Origin: Lates calcarifer | Taxonomy: Eukaryota > Chordata > Actinopteri > Centropomidae | DNA length: 64,000 nucleotides | Reading direction: 5' to 3' | Assembly (NCBI RefSeq): GCF_001640805.2 | Contig: NC_066844.1 | Location: 10,478,363-10,542,362, forward strand | In this document: positions 1-11,629 of the stretch, in pieces | How positions within the stretch are numbered: position 1 is the stretch's first letter | Layout of the letters: every line of letters starts with the position of its first letter | The notes under the pieces: generated by a model | Told to the model about the DNA's origin: nothing | Database searches by the model: none | Seen by the model: the letters and a program-made list of their open reading frames with translations, nothing else | Program-made: the position numbers and the translations under genes

Positions 1-810
1 TGATAGGTTCACTAATTTTAATAGCTTGGATGCATTTCTGATGTATGACCACTTACTGACCACTTACTGACTTACTAACCATAAAGCATCTTATACTTGT
101 TTGGCTGCACCCGAACAAACAGATGGAGCTTCTCTCAACAGGTAACCATGCTTTTTGTGCAAACAGTCCCAAGGTTAAGATGTGCAATGTGCAATGGCAA
201 CATAAGATGTGCAATCGCAACATACTAATTGTTATACATATCATATTCTTACTCATTTAGTGTGTAATACAAAAGCTCTGGCAACAACATACAAGATACT
301 ACTGCGTTATTTCACCTATGTCAACATATCAACCTAAACAGGATCATGTCATTAGGCCATTTGACTGACTATTCACCATGCACACAGCACCAAACTTTAT
401 TAGTAACACCCTCTTTCATTCACACTATATTTTAACACTTCCTAATTAAAAAGTGAGTGAAACATGGCGAGCACACAGTAACAACACTTCTCTCACAAGT
501 TAGTCCACTGACTGTGAGGATTCTATGGAGCTACTAATGGATTCTAATTAAGTAAATGCAGAGTAAGAGTTTTAAATTCTGGTGTGACTGGGTCCAAGTC
601 TAAGCACTTAGTTATCAAATTTTATGATAAAGTGCATGCACACTGGACAAAGATACAGTTCAAATGGCCAGTGTCACTGCATTACCTACTTGGTAATGTT
701 TGACCCAAGGCTGCTTGAGCTCCGTCACTCTCTGTCAACCTGGAAACACTCCCATCATTGAGCAAGCTCCACTAATCCCTTACCACTGCATGAGGGTGAG
801 AGACACTCAA

Positions 811-843
<33 letters not shown>

Positions 844-1013
844 CTGTCTGTCTGTGTGTCTGTGAGAAAGGGAGAGTGTGTGTCTCTGCCTGAGGACCAT
901 TGGGATTTCCCTTTTTAATTAATTCAGGATTTGTTTGGGGCACAAGGTCAGAAATGGAGAGTGAGGCAGAGACATTTTCTCATGTAAAACCTTTAGGCCG
1001 ATGAGTGTGTGTA

Positions 1014-1048
<35 letters not shown>

Positions 1049-1544
1049 CTGTTGGCTTAGGTAGAGGAAAACCAAAGAGGAAAAAAGAGAAAAAAGATGC
1101 TTGTTGGATAAGATACTTTTTACTGTGACCATTCTCTTTAGTTAGTGTTGCTACACCTGTCAAGCCTTCCATTGCAGCGCAGTACATTATGCAGTTAACT
1201 ATGATAAATTACTATGCCTTAAAGTGCAATACCACTGAGAGCCACTAAGTGCTAAATCTCTTGGCTCTAATAGACTCCCATTCAAAAAGTGTGAAACTTC
1301 TCTCATGAGGTCCCCTTGAAAATAATTCCATAATTAAGTAAATATTAGTTTACTACATTTTGTAAACAGAAAGACAGAATCCTCAGTTCACAAGCAGAAC
1401 TGGCAGACAGAGTAGGTTATGTTATCGCGATCACCATTGTGGTATGTCACTTTCATTGTGTTTTCAAATTGAGTGTTCTGTCTCAATTTCAAATTGAGTG
1501 TTCTGTCTTCTTTGAAATGTCTTCTGTGTGATAACACAGCCATC
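1..1544. other. Intergenic; two (GT)n runs and a short tandem duplication
   Basis: No coding signal is visible on either strand. The stretch contains (GT)n at about 814-842 and 1015-1047. A 22-nt direct duplication (1462-1483 and 1487-1508, with the shared core CAAATTGAGTGTTCTGTCT) has a 25-nt period. The ORFs here read through dinucleotide repeats. Confidence 0.7.
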
Positions 1545-2090
1545 CTGGATTTAACACTAGCAAATGTCAACATTGCACACAGGGTGGATGTGGAGCCTGT
1601 GAAACTGCTTTTGCCTTATGAAAAAACCATCTCTGACCTCACAGATGTAGACAACCACTCGAAGTACAAAGAGGCAGCCACTAGCTACATCATAGGCTTT
1701 ATCATGACAAAGATGGAGCAGAAGGTTACCTGCTTGTGCACAGGCACTGACATCAGATGACTTGGATGCATCATTTTTTGTTGTTAAGGGACAGAGGTGG
1801 CCTACAGATATCATCTATCAGCTGGCACTATTGCTGTTTGCTAGGCCACTGAGAAGTGCTTTCAGAGACTGCTGAAAACCAGTGGGGTGAAGGCTCCTCA
1901 AATACAGGGGACAATACCAGCAGTTGTCTCTCAAGTTCTTGCAGATTGTGTGGGGACAAATCTCTTCCCAAATTGGTACAGCCACATGTTTGATATATGT
2001 GTCAAAGTAAACCATGTCTATGTTCTGGTCAAGATGGTGTGGTTTTATTAGGTCAAGTCAGTCAAGACTACAAAATGTCTAAAGGTTTGT
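1545..2090 (+). pseudogene. Degenerate P-element/THAP9-like transposase fragment
   Basis: One frame reads the segment around YKEAATSYIIGFIMTKMEQK, then hits TGA (1758), TAA (1785) and TAG (1842). The part between is better in the neighbouring frame (DDLDASFFVVKGQRWP). The original frame resumes with TEKCFQRLLKTSG, SQVLADCVGTNLFPNW and VNHVYVLVKMV. This order resembles the C-terminal half of THAP-type P-element transposases, with an 'IAGF-K' segment, then a 'K-F-LLKT' segment, then 'NVF---H------NHV-LLVK'. That resemblance is from memory and unsearched. At least three stops and one frameshift make it dead. No catalytic residues can be assigned and no terminal repeats were found. Confidence 0.45.
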
Positions 2091-3360
2091 AATACCCACC
2101 TAATCAGAAATTGGGAAATGCGGAGGAGTCGCTGATTTCACTTGTAACATAAATTCTTGTGGTACATTAGCTAACTTTGTTAGCTAGCATTATGTTTGAC
2201 CAGAGACATAAAGAGAATAAAGGAAATGGGTGAAAGTGTTTCTCCCTCTCTACAATTGCCATTATAGAGCGGGAGAGGACACTTCAGCCATGAGAAGGTG
2301 CACATTGGGTGTCAGTTGTGTAAAGTTTCATTTGCTAGTGTCAGCCTAGCCTACTAGCTAGCTGGTTGGTTACTGCTAGCTAGCTAGAGGGCTAGGCTGA
2401 CACTTTCATAGCAAGCTTCAAGCTTCAATAACATATTATTATTTTGTAGGAGAGGCCTCTATGGATGAAGACACCATAGACTACATCCCCTCTGCGTTTC
2501 CTTATGGGCAGAAGTGTGAGAGGCCTGCTGAAGAGCTGGAGAGGTAGGTCAAATTCAGGTTTCTAACTGTGGCTAAGTGACTATGGTATGAATGAATGCA
2601 AACAAAGAAGTGTATCTTAAAATATGATGACCACTACCATGGCAATACACCATGATGTTGTTGCCCTTTCACTATAGGCTTTCTACATTTTGTCTCTGGT
2701 TTGATCTGTGTTTTTCTAAAGCTGGACAGAAAAAGGAAAAGGGCGAGCCAAACAGTGGAGCAGGAGGCTCCTTGCCATGGTGAACACATTCAAATTCTGT
2801 TTTATGTAAAACATAGTTTGTTATTTCTGATGTCATACCAAATTATCAGACAGCCTTGGCCCTTATCTTTGTTTTCACAAACGTCTTCCAGTTGATGATG
2901 TTCCAGTGACACTTAATATTGACACATGCAGTCACACAGTACGCAGCTGTACATATTTAGATTTATCATTTTGTTTCCACCCAAGGTCCGCCCACAAAAA
3001 AAAAAAAACATTACTAACAGAAAAGGGGTCTATAACATGAGAGACACCTTACTGCTTTTATTTTGACAATCTAGCAGAAAGTTAAAGGCCTCTTCACCAA
3101 AGTCCACCAGAAAAGAGAAGTTCTTCAGAGACAATGCCTTTTATTATCAGAGGGCCATCTCAGAAACTGTTGTCAGTGGATTAGATGTCTTCTCCACCTT
3201 CTCCAGGGAGGAAAAGAACAACCCCACAAGTCAATCTGAGCTAAAACCACCCCCACAAGAGAGAATACACAAGAATAGGTGTGCAAACTCTGCCAAAGAA
3301 ACACCATGACACAGGGACATCGTCCATATAGCAGATGTATCTACACCTTACCAGAGAAGT
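2091..3360 (+). other. Possible decayed exon relics downstream of the transposase fragment
   Basis: The segment holds exon-like pieces: 2449-2545 (reads MDEDTIDYIPSAFPYGQK, then GAGAG|GTAGGT), 2718-2781 (basic, LDRKRKRASQTVEQEAPCHG, then GTGAAC) and about 3075-3310 (open in one frame before TGA). They follow the transposase relic on the same strand and could belong to the same decayed element or to a captured gene. I recognise no family. A perfect 15-bp inverted repeat (2337-2404) and an A-run (2996-3008) also occur here. Confidence 0.25.
2337..2404. repeat. Hairpin with perfect 15-bp arms
   Basis: AGTGTCAGCCTAGCC (2337-2351) is exactly complementary to GGCTAGGCTGACACT (2390-2404). The 38-nt interior contains further CTAGCTAG inverted matches, so the whole 68 nt can fold. 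Confidence 0.85.
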
Positions 3361-3807
3361 GAGTATAAGTTAGTTCCCTATTGCTATTAAATGTGAGTAC
3401 AAAAGACTTTTCTTTCTTTCTTCTTCTTTTTTTTACAACGGGGCCGAGGGAATAATGTATTTTCAGATAAATGTGTGGAGCTTACCTATTAAGAGTGCTG
3501 CTTCTTTTGCCTTTTTCTCTATAGCCTTCAATATGATATATTTCAAACTATTTCAGTGTTTTTTCAATTCTACCAATGTCTGGATTGTCAAGGACAGCTA
3601 TGTCCGGTATGAAAAAAATTGACTCAGTCACTGGACATGTGCATATACAAGTGAAGGGCATCTTAGTCCATTTTTTGTGACAGTTGACTTTATAGGAAAT
3701 TTATACCTATTTGTATAAAAGCAAACACTATATGCATGAAAAACACAGGCTGTGGGCAGTCAACCAGGGTGTTTCCTAGCATAGTGCCATGGTTCAAGGT
3801 ATGGAAA
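3361..3807. other. Intergenic, no feature seen
   Basis: AT-rich sequence with a pyrimidine run at 3409-3434. No reading frame, repeat or signal that I can support. Confidence 0.6.
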
Positions 3808-4030
3808 AGTCAGTCTGTCTGTTGGTTGATCCACCACTTTGGTTCAGACTGAAATAGCTAGCTTATAGCTAGCTTGAACAGCCATTCATGGCCCACTGTG
3901 GATAACTTGAATGACTTTGATGATCCCCTTTTCATGGAGTGACACCATGAGGTTCATATTTGTGGTTTTAGCGAAATGAGTGCCATGAAATTTAACACAC
4001 ACATTCATGATGGTGAGCACATGGATGTAA
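3808..4030 (-). repeat. Acanthomorph dispersed repeat, antisense copy
   Basis: The run from CAGTCTGTCTGTTGGTTGATC through the 'catggagtgacaccatgaggtt' region to the 'ttaacacacacattcatgatgg' region matches, in opposite orientation, the family also seen at 40835 and 44195. I recognise it as common in spiny-rayed fish genomes; its transposon class is unknown to me. Confidence 0.5.
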
Positions 4031-4254
4031 TGTTAGAGCTGGATACCAGACTGAAAAAGGTGCCCGTTTAGTCCTATCAGAATTGCTTGCCTGGTGCAAA
4101 CACCTAAAAAGTTGCTGCTGGTTGCTGCTGGTTACTTCCGTGTTATGTGGCCTGTCAGTGTTTGATCTGTTACTGGAGTAGAATAGAATAAATCAGATGT
4201 TTTAGGTGTGTTTTCATACATTGTTAAAGACGAAGTGCTTAGACAACATATGTT

Positions 4255-4500
4255 TATTAACACACACAACAGTTTTAAGAGTAGGCTTAAAACTTTCCTT
4301 TTTGATAAAGCTTATAGTTATAGTTGGGTTGGCTCAGGCTTGACCCATCCCTTAGTTATGCTGCTATAGGCCTAGACTGCCGGGAGATTTCCCATGGCGC
4401 ACTTGGCTCCACTTAATAACTCAATAGCTTCCCTTTCCCATATTTTTATGCTCTTCCGTCTCTCTCTTCTGGAGCTGCAGTCCAATCTGTGATGACAAGC
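4255..4500 (+). mobile_element. Teleost LINE-type 3'-end fragment (probable)
   Basis: The stretch around AAAACTTTCCTTTTTGATAA, CATCCCTTAGTTATGCTGC and TATAGGCCTAGACTGC is a frequently repeated teleost sequence that I associate with the 3' end of a non-LTR element. Only the tail is here, with no reverse transcriptase. The class assignment is from memory and uncertain. Confidence 0.4.
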
Positions 4501-4552
4501 CTCTTGCTGCTCCTACAACCCCACTCAACACCTGCTGTTATAATTAGAAATT

Positions 4553-4634
4553 ACCAGTACTACTACTACTAGTATTATTGCTACTTTTGCTAGTACTACT
4601 TTAAGTATTACTACTATTATTACTACTACTGTTT
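4553..4634. repeat. Imperfect TAC/TAT triplet repeat
   Basis: About 80 nt of TAC/TAT triplets with interruptions follow the LINE-type fragment. Confidence 0.7.
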
Positions 4635-6400
4635 TATTGATACCACTTTACATTTTTTACATGGAATTCTTGTTAGGCTATGTTCTTCTGTGGCTATTCC
4701 CCTTGTGCTTGTAATTTGTTGGTTAATTTCACTAAAGCAAAAGGTGTCCACCCTGCTTTTGCCATTCCCACAAAATCCCTGTCAGCCCCTTTTGTGATTG
4801 ATATTCAGAGAGTGGCACGTACAGGGCTCACGGTTCACACTGGAGGCAAACTCACACACATTCATACTCATTGTGTGTTTCTGGATATTCTAATGATTCA
4901 TAGGGAGTAGCTTAGAGTTATTACAATTTTGAGGGTTCTCACTCGTCAAAGCGGCCCATGGGTGCGCACATGTGTTTTTGAGCTCTGTGTATGTGAGGAC
5001 CTCACTCTGTGACATTTCTTAGACTAACATGAGTCAGTAGGTAAGAATTTCAAAACTCTTTAAGAGTGTTTTCAGATTCATTTGTTCTTCAGAGAACTCT
5101 GCGAATGAGAGCGGTGTTTTGTGTGAGTGTGAGAAATGAGTGTATGAACATGATGGGTGTGTGTTGTAAATGATTTAAATGAAATGTATGAAATATGGAA
5201 CACAGCAAAAGCAATTTCTCATCACCTGACAAAGTGCTCATGGCTAACCAAGTCTTCAGTACTTGTGAGCAAAATGTTATTTGTGCTTTCATCAAGAAAA
5301 ATGTGACCCATTAAGTCAAGACTGAGAGTAATGTAAGAGCGGTTATGAGTCTGGCAGTGCTTCATGTTGAGATGTTTTGAATTTAATATGCAGGTGCGTG
5401 TGTGCATGCATTCATGTGTGTGGTTAACAGGAATGTGCTGGGTGCAGTAATTGAGAGATAAGATCGCAGCAGAAGGCTTATGTGTTGACAGACAAACAGA
5501 GGGGTGATGAGACTGATGGAAACAATCCTCACTCATAGTCTTCCATTTCCAGTAGCTGCATCTGTCAGGTGTGCTCCCACTGACCCACTTCCAGTTCGTG
5601 AAAGCCTTCTGAATCTCAATAATGGCATTTTGTCCCTTTTTGTCATTACTGTGCAAAACTGACCATAATTTGCTCCCACTAACTAAGTATTATCTGTGTA
5701 TCCAAAACCTGATATTGCTTATTCATCTGTGCTATAGAACTGAATTGTTCATAAGTAAACCTAACTGTTGTACTTGGTGACATGGTCCTTCATTTCTGTG
5801 AACACATAAACTGTAGTTTATTTGACTGAATTCCACATACAGCATATTGCTGCCAAAGATACTTAAAAGAGCATCAAATGTAGATTAATCTGCTGCGAAA
5901 ATAGTTCCCAACCAATTATTACAGTTTGGTTTTTGTTTGTTTGTTTGTTTACAGTTTTACACCTCCAATAGGAAAAAAGTAGGCTGGAGCAGAGAGCCAT
6001 GGGGTAGGGAGGTCAGAAAATACTGACTGGTACTCTAAAACTGGGAAGACACCGTACAGATTAAGTCCCGTTGTAACCCCACATTGGCTGCCTTTGACTT
6101 TAGGACAGAATCCTACAAGATTGGTGGAGTTTCACATGCAATTTTATGGCGATCACAATTCCTGATTTCTCTAGCTCTTGGACGAATTGGTGGGATTTCA
6201 AGCAGAAACCTTGGTTGACAGTATTACATTTTTTATGTACCATCAGCTAATTTCTCACATGGATGGTACCAAAACATCCATTATAGTAAACTGAGCTTGC
6301 TTAGAGTAGTATTTTACAAGTCGCTGCTGAAACTGTAATTTTCACTGAGACTAATGTGATGTAAAACCTAACTCCTCTGACTGACTATTCTGTCTACTAC
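4635..6400. other. Intergenic, no gene seen
   Basis: Ordinary AT-rich sequence with a short (GTTT)n at about 5931-5950. A 144-codon frame on the minus strand at 5222-5656 shows no family resemblance, splice context or conserved-looking segment. Confidence 0.6.
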
Positions 6401-6851
6401 AGTTGTCCTGAAGGTCAAAGCACAACAACATTTCAGAAAACAAAATGACATTTCAGAAAACACAACAGCATTTCACAAAAGTGCTGTGCACTTCATGCTT
6501 CAGAGAGAAAGTCAGTATGTTGTGATGGCTCTCTGTATATAAAATATCTTGTGCACACAAATGAATCAACATTTAGAAAGGAGTGTAGTAAAACATGTCC
6601 TCACTATACGGTCTATATGCATATTTTTTCTCTCTATGACCATTCTTTATGCTCAAATCTATCACCCACCAACTGAACACATCTACTGCAATAACTCTGA
6701 ATTGACTGGGGTTCTGGCCAATCATAAATAAAAGCTGTTGTCCCCCCCTTTCTGTTTTGTGAAATGATGTTTTGTTTTCTGAAATGATGTGTTTTGTGAA
6801 ATGTCACTGTGTTTTCTTAAATGTTGTTGTGCTTTGACCTTCAGGGCCACC
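6401..6851. mobile_element. Foldback MITE with long terminal inverted repeats
   Basis: A 27-nt block starting CCTGAAGGTCAAAGCACAAC (6407-6433) occurs exactly in reverse complement at 6819-6845. Similarity continues inward for about 70-80 nt on both sides as runs of 'acatttcagaaaacac' units. The 270-bp middle is AT-rich and non-coding. This is the form of a non-autonomous DNA transposon. I found no convincing target-site duplication, so the superfamily is not assigned. Confidence 0.8.
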
Positions 6852-7739
6852 GTTGCTACACTTTCCAGCTATCTGCAGCTCCATATTTTTCTTTTCTTCA
6901 TACTTTCCATTTATTGTAAAATTACACAAAGTGAGCAATGGTGTCTTTCTGTCTGTCTTTTTTTGATGATGCGGCTGCATTGTTTGAATAATTTTTAATG
7001 GAATAGTCAGTGGATAAACTGAGTAGGGTTTACAAGTGTATGTTCAGTGTAAGGTGCAGGTCATGGCTGGTCAATTGATCTGTATAATGTGAATATGAGT
7101 CACACACAGTCACAGGTTTTGGACATGCAGAAAGGATTGTATGTGTGTGCAGTGTGAGTTAGCACAGTGTATAATATTAATAACACACTTTTTGTTCAGC
7201 TTAACTTATTGGTTTTTTGTTTTTTTGAGGATTTGTAGACAATAAGTAAAATATAGGATAATTATAGATTTATATTCAGATTGAAGAGAATGGGCTACAT
7301 TCCAACATGCTACAACCCTCATTTTTTGGAGTGTACAATGATGAAAGTTGAGAGAAGGGAACAGAGGAATTCTGTATGTGTAAACACAGTTTTATTCACA
7401 CGCCAAGCCAAGACATTTGTGTGCAGATGAGAAAAGCTGATGTGTGAATTTGAGTAATGATTTTCCAAATGGCCAGAGTAGATGTGAGATATGACTTGTT
7501 ATAGGATACACAGGGGAAGACTTAAGGTGGGTTTGCTGTTGAGCTGCATCCAAGCACACTTCCCTCTCTTATTGGACCCACTAGAGTGTGTGCGCATGTT
7601 TGTGTGTGTATGTGTGTGTGCACATAAATGTCCTCAGGGGCTGTTGTAGTTAATATGCCTAGGGTCAGGGAGATGGTGGGTTATGAAACTTAACTCTCCT
7701 CATAAACCGACTCATTTCCACCATAGCATGTTGAGCACA
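6852..7739. other. Intergenic, no gene seen
   Basis: AT-rich unique-looking sequence with a short GT-rich patch near 7588-7622. No coding or structural feature supported. Confidence 0.6.
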
Positions 7740-8585
7740 CAATGAGGATGGTGGGAGCAAGTAAGCAGAGGGGGGAAAGGGAAAGGGAAAAGAACTAATG
7801 GGTAAAGACAGAATAAGGGAAGAAAAGAGGGGTGCAATAGTGGATAAAATAAATGAGGAGGCAAGGTAAGGGTTAAGAAAGGATGACGAGAAAAGGAGGG
7901 TTGATTATGGAATGAAAAGGAGAATGGATAAGAAAGCAAATGAATATAGAAGGAACAGAGGGAAACAAGATCTTTATAAGGAAAGAAGCAACTGATCAAG
8001 GGAGGGAAAGGCAGGATAAAGACAAATTAGAAAAGAAAGTAGGGAGGAAATTATCAGTATTAGGGTGCAGGAGAATCAATCACTGAAATCTTGTGGATTG
8101 TGGATCTTGTGGATCAAAGTACAACTAAACATGGAGCACACAAAGGAAGATGCAAGTAGGAAGGAGGGGGATTGATCAGAGTGCAGACAGGAAGGAAGGT
8201 AGTGAGGAGGAAAGATTGTTAAAGAATAATTGTGTTCAGTAATAAATAAAGAAGACATTACAAAAAATCATATGAATGCTGACATTTTTATTTCATAGTG
8301 GTATTTTTCCCAGTGACAAAAAAATAGGTAAATAAAATATTGAAATAATGTGATAAGGAGATAATGAAGAAGTAGAAGGAGGGAATATGCATAATATACA
8401 AACAAGGAGAGAGGAAGTAAGGAAAAGACAGGAAACAAGGAATAATGATGGGATGAAATATGGAAACAACAAAAGAAAGGACAAAATGTGAAAATTTGGT
8501 GAGTAAAAAATGAGGGAGGAAGGGTAGGAAGTGGGGTGAATGAGGAAGGAGGAATCATATGTGAGGGAGGGATGGATGGAGGAAT
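7740..8585 (+). repeat. Long polypurine-rich tract
   Basis: For about 850 bp the + strand is dominated by A and G (blocks such as GGGGGGAAAGGGAAAGGGAA at about 7770). The minus strand therefore shows several spurious Ser/Phe/Leu/Pro-rich frames. It is not a simple repeat, but an extended strand asymmetry that could form triplex DNA. Confidence 0.75.
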
Positions 8586-9489
8586 GCCAGTGTTAATCCG
8601 TGTGTGAGAGCAGCGGCTCAGTGTCAGGTGTCTGCCTGTGAATGGGCCTGAGTCACTGCAGTATCACCACGACTGGGCAAGGACGCAGAAAGGTGGGAGT
8701 GAGGGAGTTGCAGCAAATCTCACAACAGTTTGTTTACTGGTCTGACAGAGCAGCCGTCAGCAAACAAAAATGAGAAACACTGAAAATTGAGAAGGAGGTG
8801 TGGAGAAAACGGCATTAAATGTCCGCTTCTTCTACCTGTTGGCCTGTGAGTCTGACAGTCTGTCATCAACAGGCTTCTGTGTCCTGAACAGGAGCCAATT
8901 TGTAGAGAATTTGTAACCCTCCCTCCTTCTCTTTCTCCCACTCTGATTCAGTCTGTCTGACATTTTTATGCCTGGGGAATATTGTCACAATACCACAGTC
9001 CAACACACACCAAACCCACACACACACACACACACACCTACACAAAAGACTGCATACAAAATCATACTATCAGGAACAAACTATATTGGAAGAGTGATTC
9101 AGAGGCATTGCTTAAAGTTATAAATCAGTATATTTGATTTAGTTGTGAAAGGGGTCATCCATAGTGAACATAGTGCAAACGACCTGCCAAGCACCCAACA
9201 CCTGGCAAAGTTAGCAACTAGCTGGTGAACATAATTAAGTAATTAGCAGCTTAAGAGCCAGAAATTTACTTGATGAGTTAGTGGAGATCAAAATTAGAGC
9301 TAAAAGGAAAGCGAATATTGTTGCTTCATATTTGCTAAATATGTTAATAGGCAGATATTTGATCACATGTTCACCATACTTCATTAGTTAGTGGCCAAAG
9401 AAATCAAGTAATGCAGTTGTTTCAGCTACGTTGGGAGTGTTGGTTATATTTTAGTTTGATCATACTTTTTATATTTGAAATCTGGACGT
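8586..9489. other. Intergenic with a (CA)n run
   Basis: No gene seen. (CA)n occurs at about 9017-9038. The segment 8590-8760 is somewhat GC-richer and unique-looking, but nothing specific can be named. Confidence 0.55.
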
Positions 9490-9625
9490 GCAAAGTAACT
9501 AGTAACTTTTAGAAATGTATAAAGTACAATAATACAAGTATGAAGTTGCATTCATTGGTAATACTCAAAATACAGGTACCTCAGAATTGTACCCAAATTT
9601 TACTGTACTGTACTGTACTGAGATG
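9490..9625 (+). repeat. Acanthomorph dispersed repeat copy 1 (stepwise 'aagtac' family)
   Basis: Segments AAAGTAACTAGTAACTTTTA, AATGTATAAAGTACAATAAT and GTACCTCAGAATTGTACC match a repeat that I know to be abundant in spiny-rayed fish. It ends in a TACTG tandem (about 9600-9620). A longer copy is at 11630. Confidence 0.55.
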
Positions 9626-10171
9626 CTTCCCTGGTCTGTGAACTAATGCATAAAAAGCTCAGAACATCTTGGAATCATCACGATTATCACTCAAAGACAT
9701 GAACAAACCAAACAGTGCGAGTGTGTGTCTGTGTGTGGTACTAATTACACTTGGTCTGTCTACAAAACAGTTTCCTCATTTTTCACCTGCCTAACACACA
9801 CATTCCAATTTGACACGTACATACAACCCTCTCTCTCTCTCTCACCCCCCTCACGCTCGCTGTCTTGTCTCATCTCATTGCTTCCTGTTCTTCTCTCTGA
9901 CTGGTGTTTGTGTGTGCACGTGTGTGTGTGTGTGTGAATGAGAGAGAGAGAGAGACTTACTGACACTTTACTGATGGAGTGATGTCCATCTGATCCTCCT
10001 GCTGTCTCAGGTGTCCCTCAGCAATGCTCACAACATATCAGTCATCCTAAAGCTGCCCTGCAGCCCCAAAACACACACTCGCAGACACACACACACCACC
10101 AGTCATACACAACTGCACAGATAAAATCGCACTTCTTCACACAGATCCCGCAGAAACATCACAACACTGAT
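9626..10171. other. Intergenic with microsatellites
   Basis: Short (CT)n at about 9829-9842 and a (GT)n-(GA)n compound at about 9907-9955; no gene. Confidence 0.6.
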
Positions 10172-10205
<34 letters not shown>

Positions 10206-10304
10206 CTTCACCAGTGCATTTCCAAATCTGGATAGTGGGGGTTGAGACAGTGGAGGTGTTAACAAAGAGAGATAGGATGCTGTGACCAGGACAATAAATA
10301 CACA

Positions 10305-10355
<51 letters not shown>

Positions 10356-10546
10356 ATGCACAGTGGGCCTGAGGCAGATTCTTCAGTCTATAGTCTCCAT
10401 CCTGGGTGGCAAGATTCACACACACTATCAGGGTGCTGATTGAGGTGCAGTGTCAGGGTGATAGATTAAACTCATACCAGAGGCAATGGGGTGGTAGTCA
10501 CATTGAACTGGAACCAGTAAAAATCTATTCTTTGTGTACTGTATGG

Positions 10547-10590
<44 letters not shown>

Positions 10591-10928
10591 CTGACTGATT
10601 GACTGTCCTCATGGGGACCAAAGCCCAGTCCTAATCAGGCAAAACATAATTTGAGGCCGTGGTTAAGGTTAGGGTTTGGCATGAATTGGTTATGGTTAAG
10701 GTTAGGGTTTGGAATGGGCTGTCCACAATGAATGGAAGAAGTACAATGTCCCAACAAGGATAGCTATGCAAACTGTCTGTGTGTGTGTTGCAGTGGGGTG
10801 GTAATTCCATCCGAGACCCTCAGAGTGACCCCAAAACACATACTGACCCCCCCTGCCTGAGGCCGCACACAAGCCGAAACACACACGCAGCCAAGCCACA
10901 CACAGTCACAGACTTTGGCCAGCCTCCC

Positions 10929-10963
<35 letters not shown>
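10172..10963. repeat. Cluster of four long CA/GT microsatellites
   Basis: (CA)n at 10172-10203, a near-perfect (CA)n at 10299-10353, (GT)n at 10548-10589 and (CA)n at 10932-10963. Between the last two, 10589-10735 contains the teleost motif TGTCCTCATGGGGACCAAA and two copies of GGTTAAGGTTAGGGTTTGG, a dispersed repeat typical of fish. Confidence 0.85.
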
Positions 10964-10967
<4 letters not shown>

Positions 10968-11629
10968 TACACACACATTATGTGTTTTGTGAATGGTTAA
11001 ACACCCAAATAATATAGAAATATCCCACACATACACATATAAACACACAGTCTGATATTTGTTTGGCAACTAGGCCTTGTCACCAGACAAATTTCTGTCA
11101 ACTTATGCCTAACAATTAACATTTTATATCACAGGTGTGCTTCCTCAGCAAGTATGGATGAAATGGCCAGATGCTGTCAATGATTGTTCTTATGTTTGAT
11201 CCACTTCTTTAAGTAGCAATTTAATCTTTTGTTTGAATGAATTATCACTTTAACAACTGTGCAACCCCCAGTTTTTATAGAAATCAAACTCACACAATTG
11301 AATGCTGTATGCATATCTTCATCTGCAGCTCTTTAATTATGCCAAATACAGCAAAGTATTTCATTTAAATTATTCTCTCTCAGTGCCATCAGGTAACCAG
11401 TGACTCAGCTTTAACTCTATCTTGACTCAGGTAATCTACTCCATGTGGAGTGCTGCTTTTGTCCCTCTTGAATACTGAAATACATGTGATCCACATGTTC
11501 AACAAGTACTTAAGGAACAAGTGGGAACAGGTGGTGATGGATAACATGGGACTGATTCATATATGTTATTACATTCCAGCTGTCATTAATTGTTTAGTAA
11601 GTAGCAATATCACAATCAAAAATTACCAC
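10964..11629. other. Intergenic, no feature seen
   Basis: AT-rich sequence without a supportable gene or repeat. Confidence 0.55.

Noticed and set aside
5222..5656. 144-codon minus-strand frame
   Set aside because: No domain, signal peptide, splice context or compositional support; it reads like random open sequence.
10655..10715. GGTTAGGG-like units as an interstitial telomere
   Set aside because: There are only two imperfect copies, inside a dispersed fish repeat; no TTAGGG array.
9001..10963. CRISPR-like array from regularly spaced repeats
   Set aside because: The repeats are dinucleotide microsatellites with irregular spacing in a vertebrate genome.
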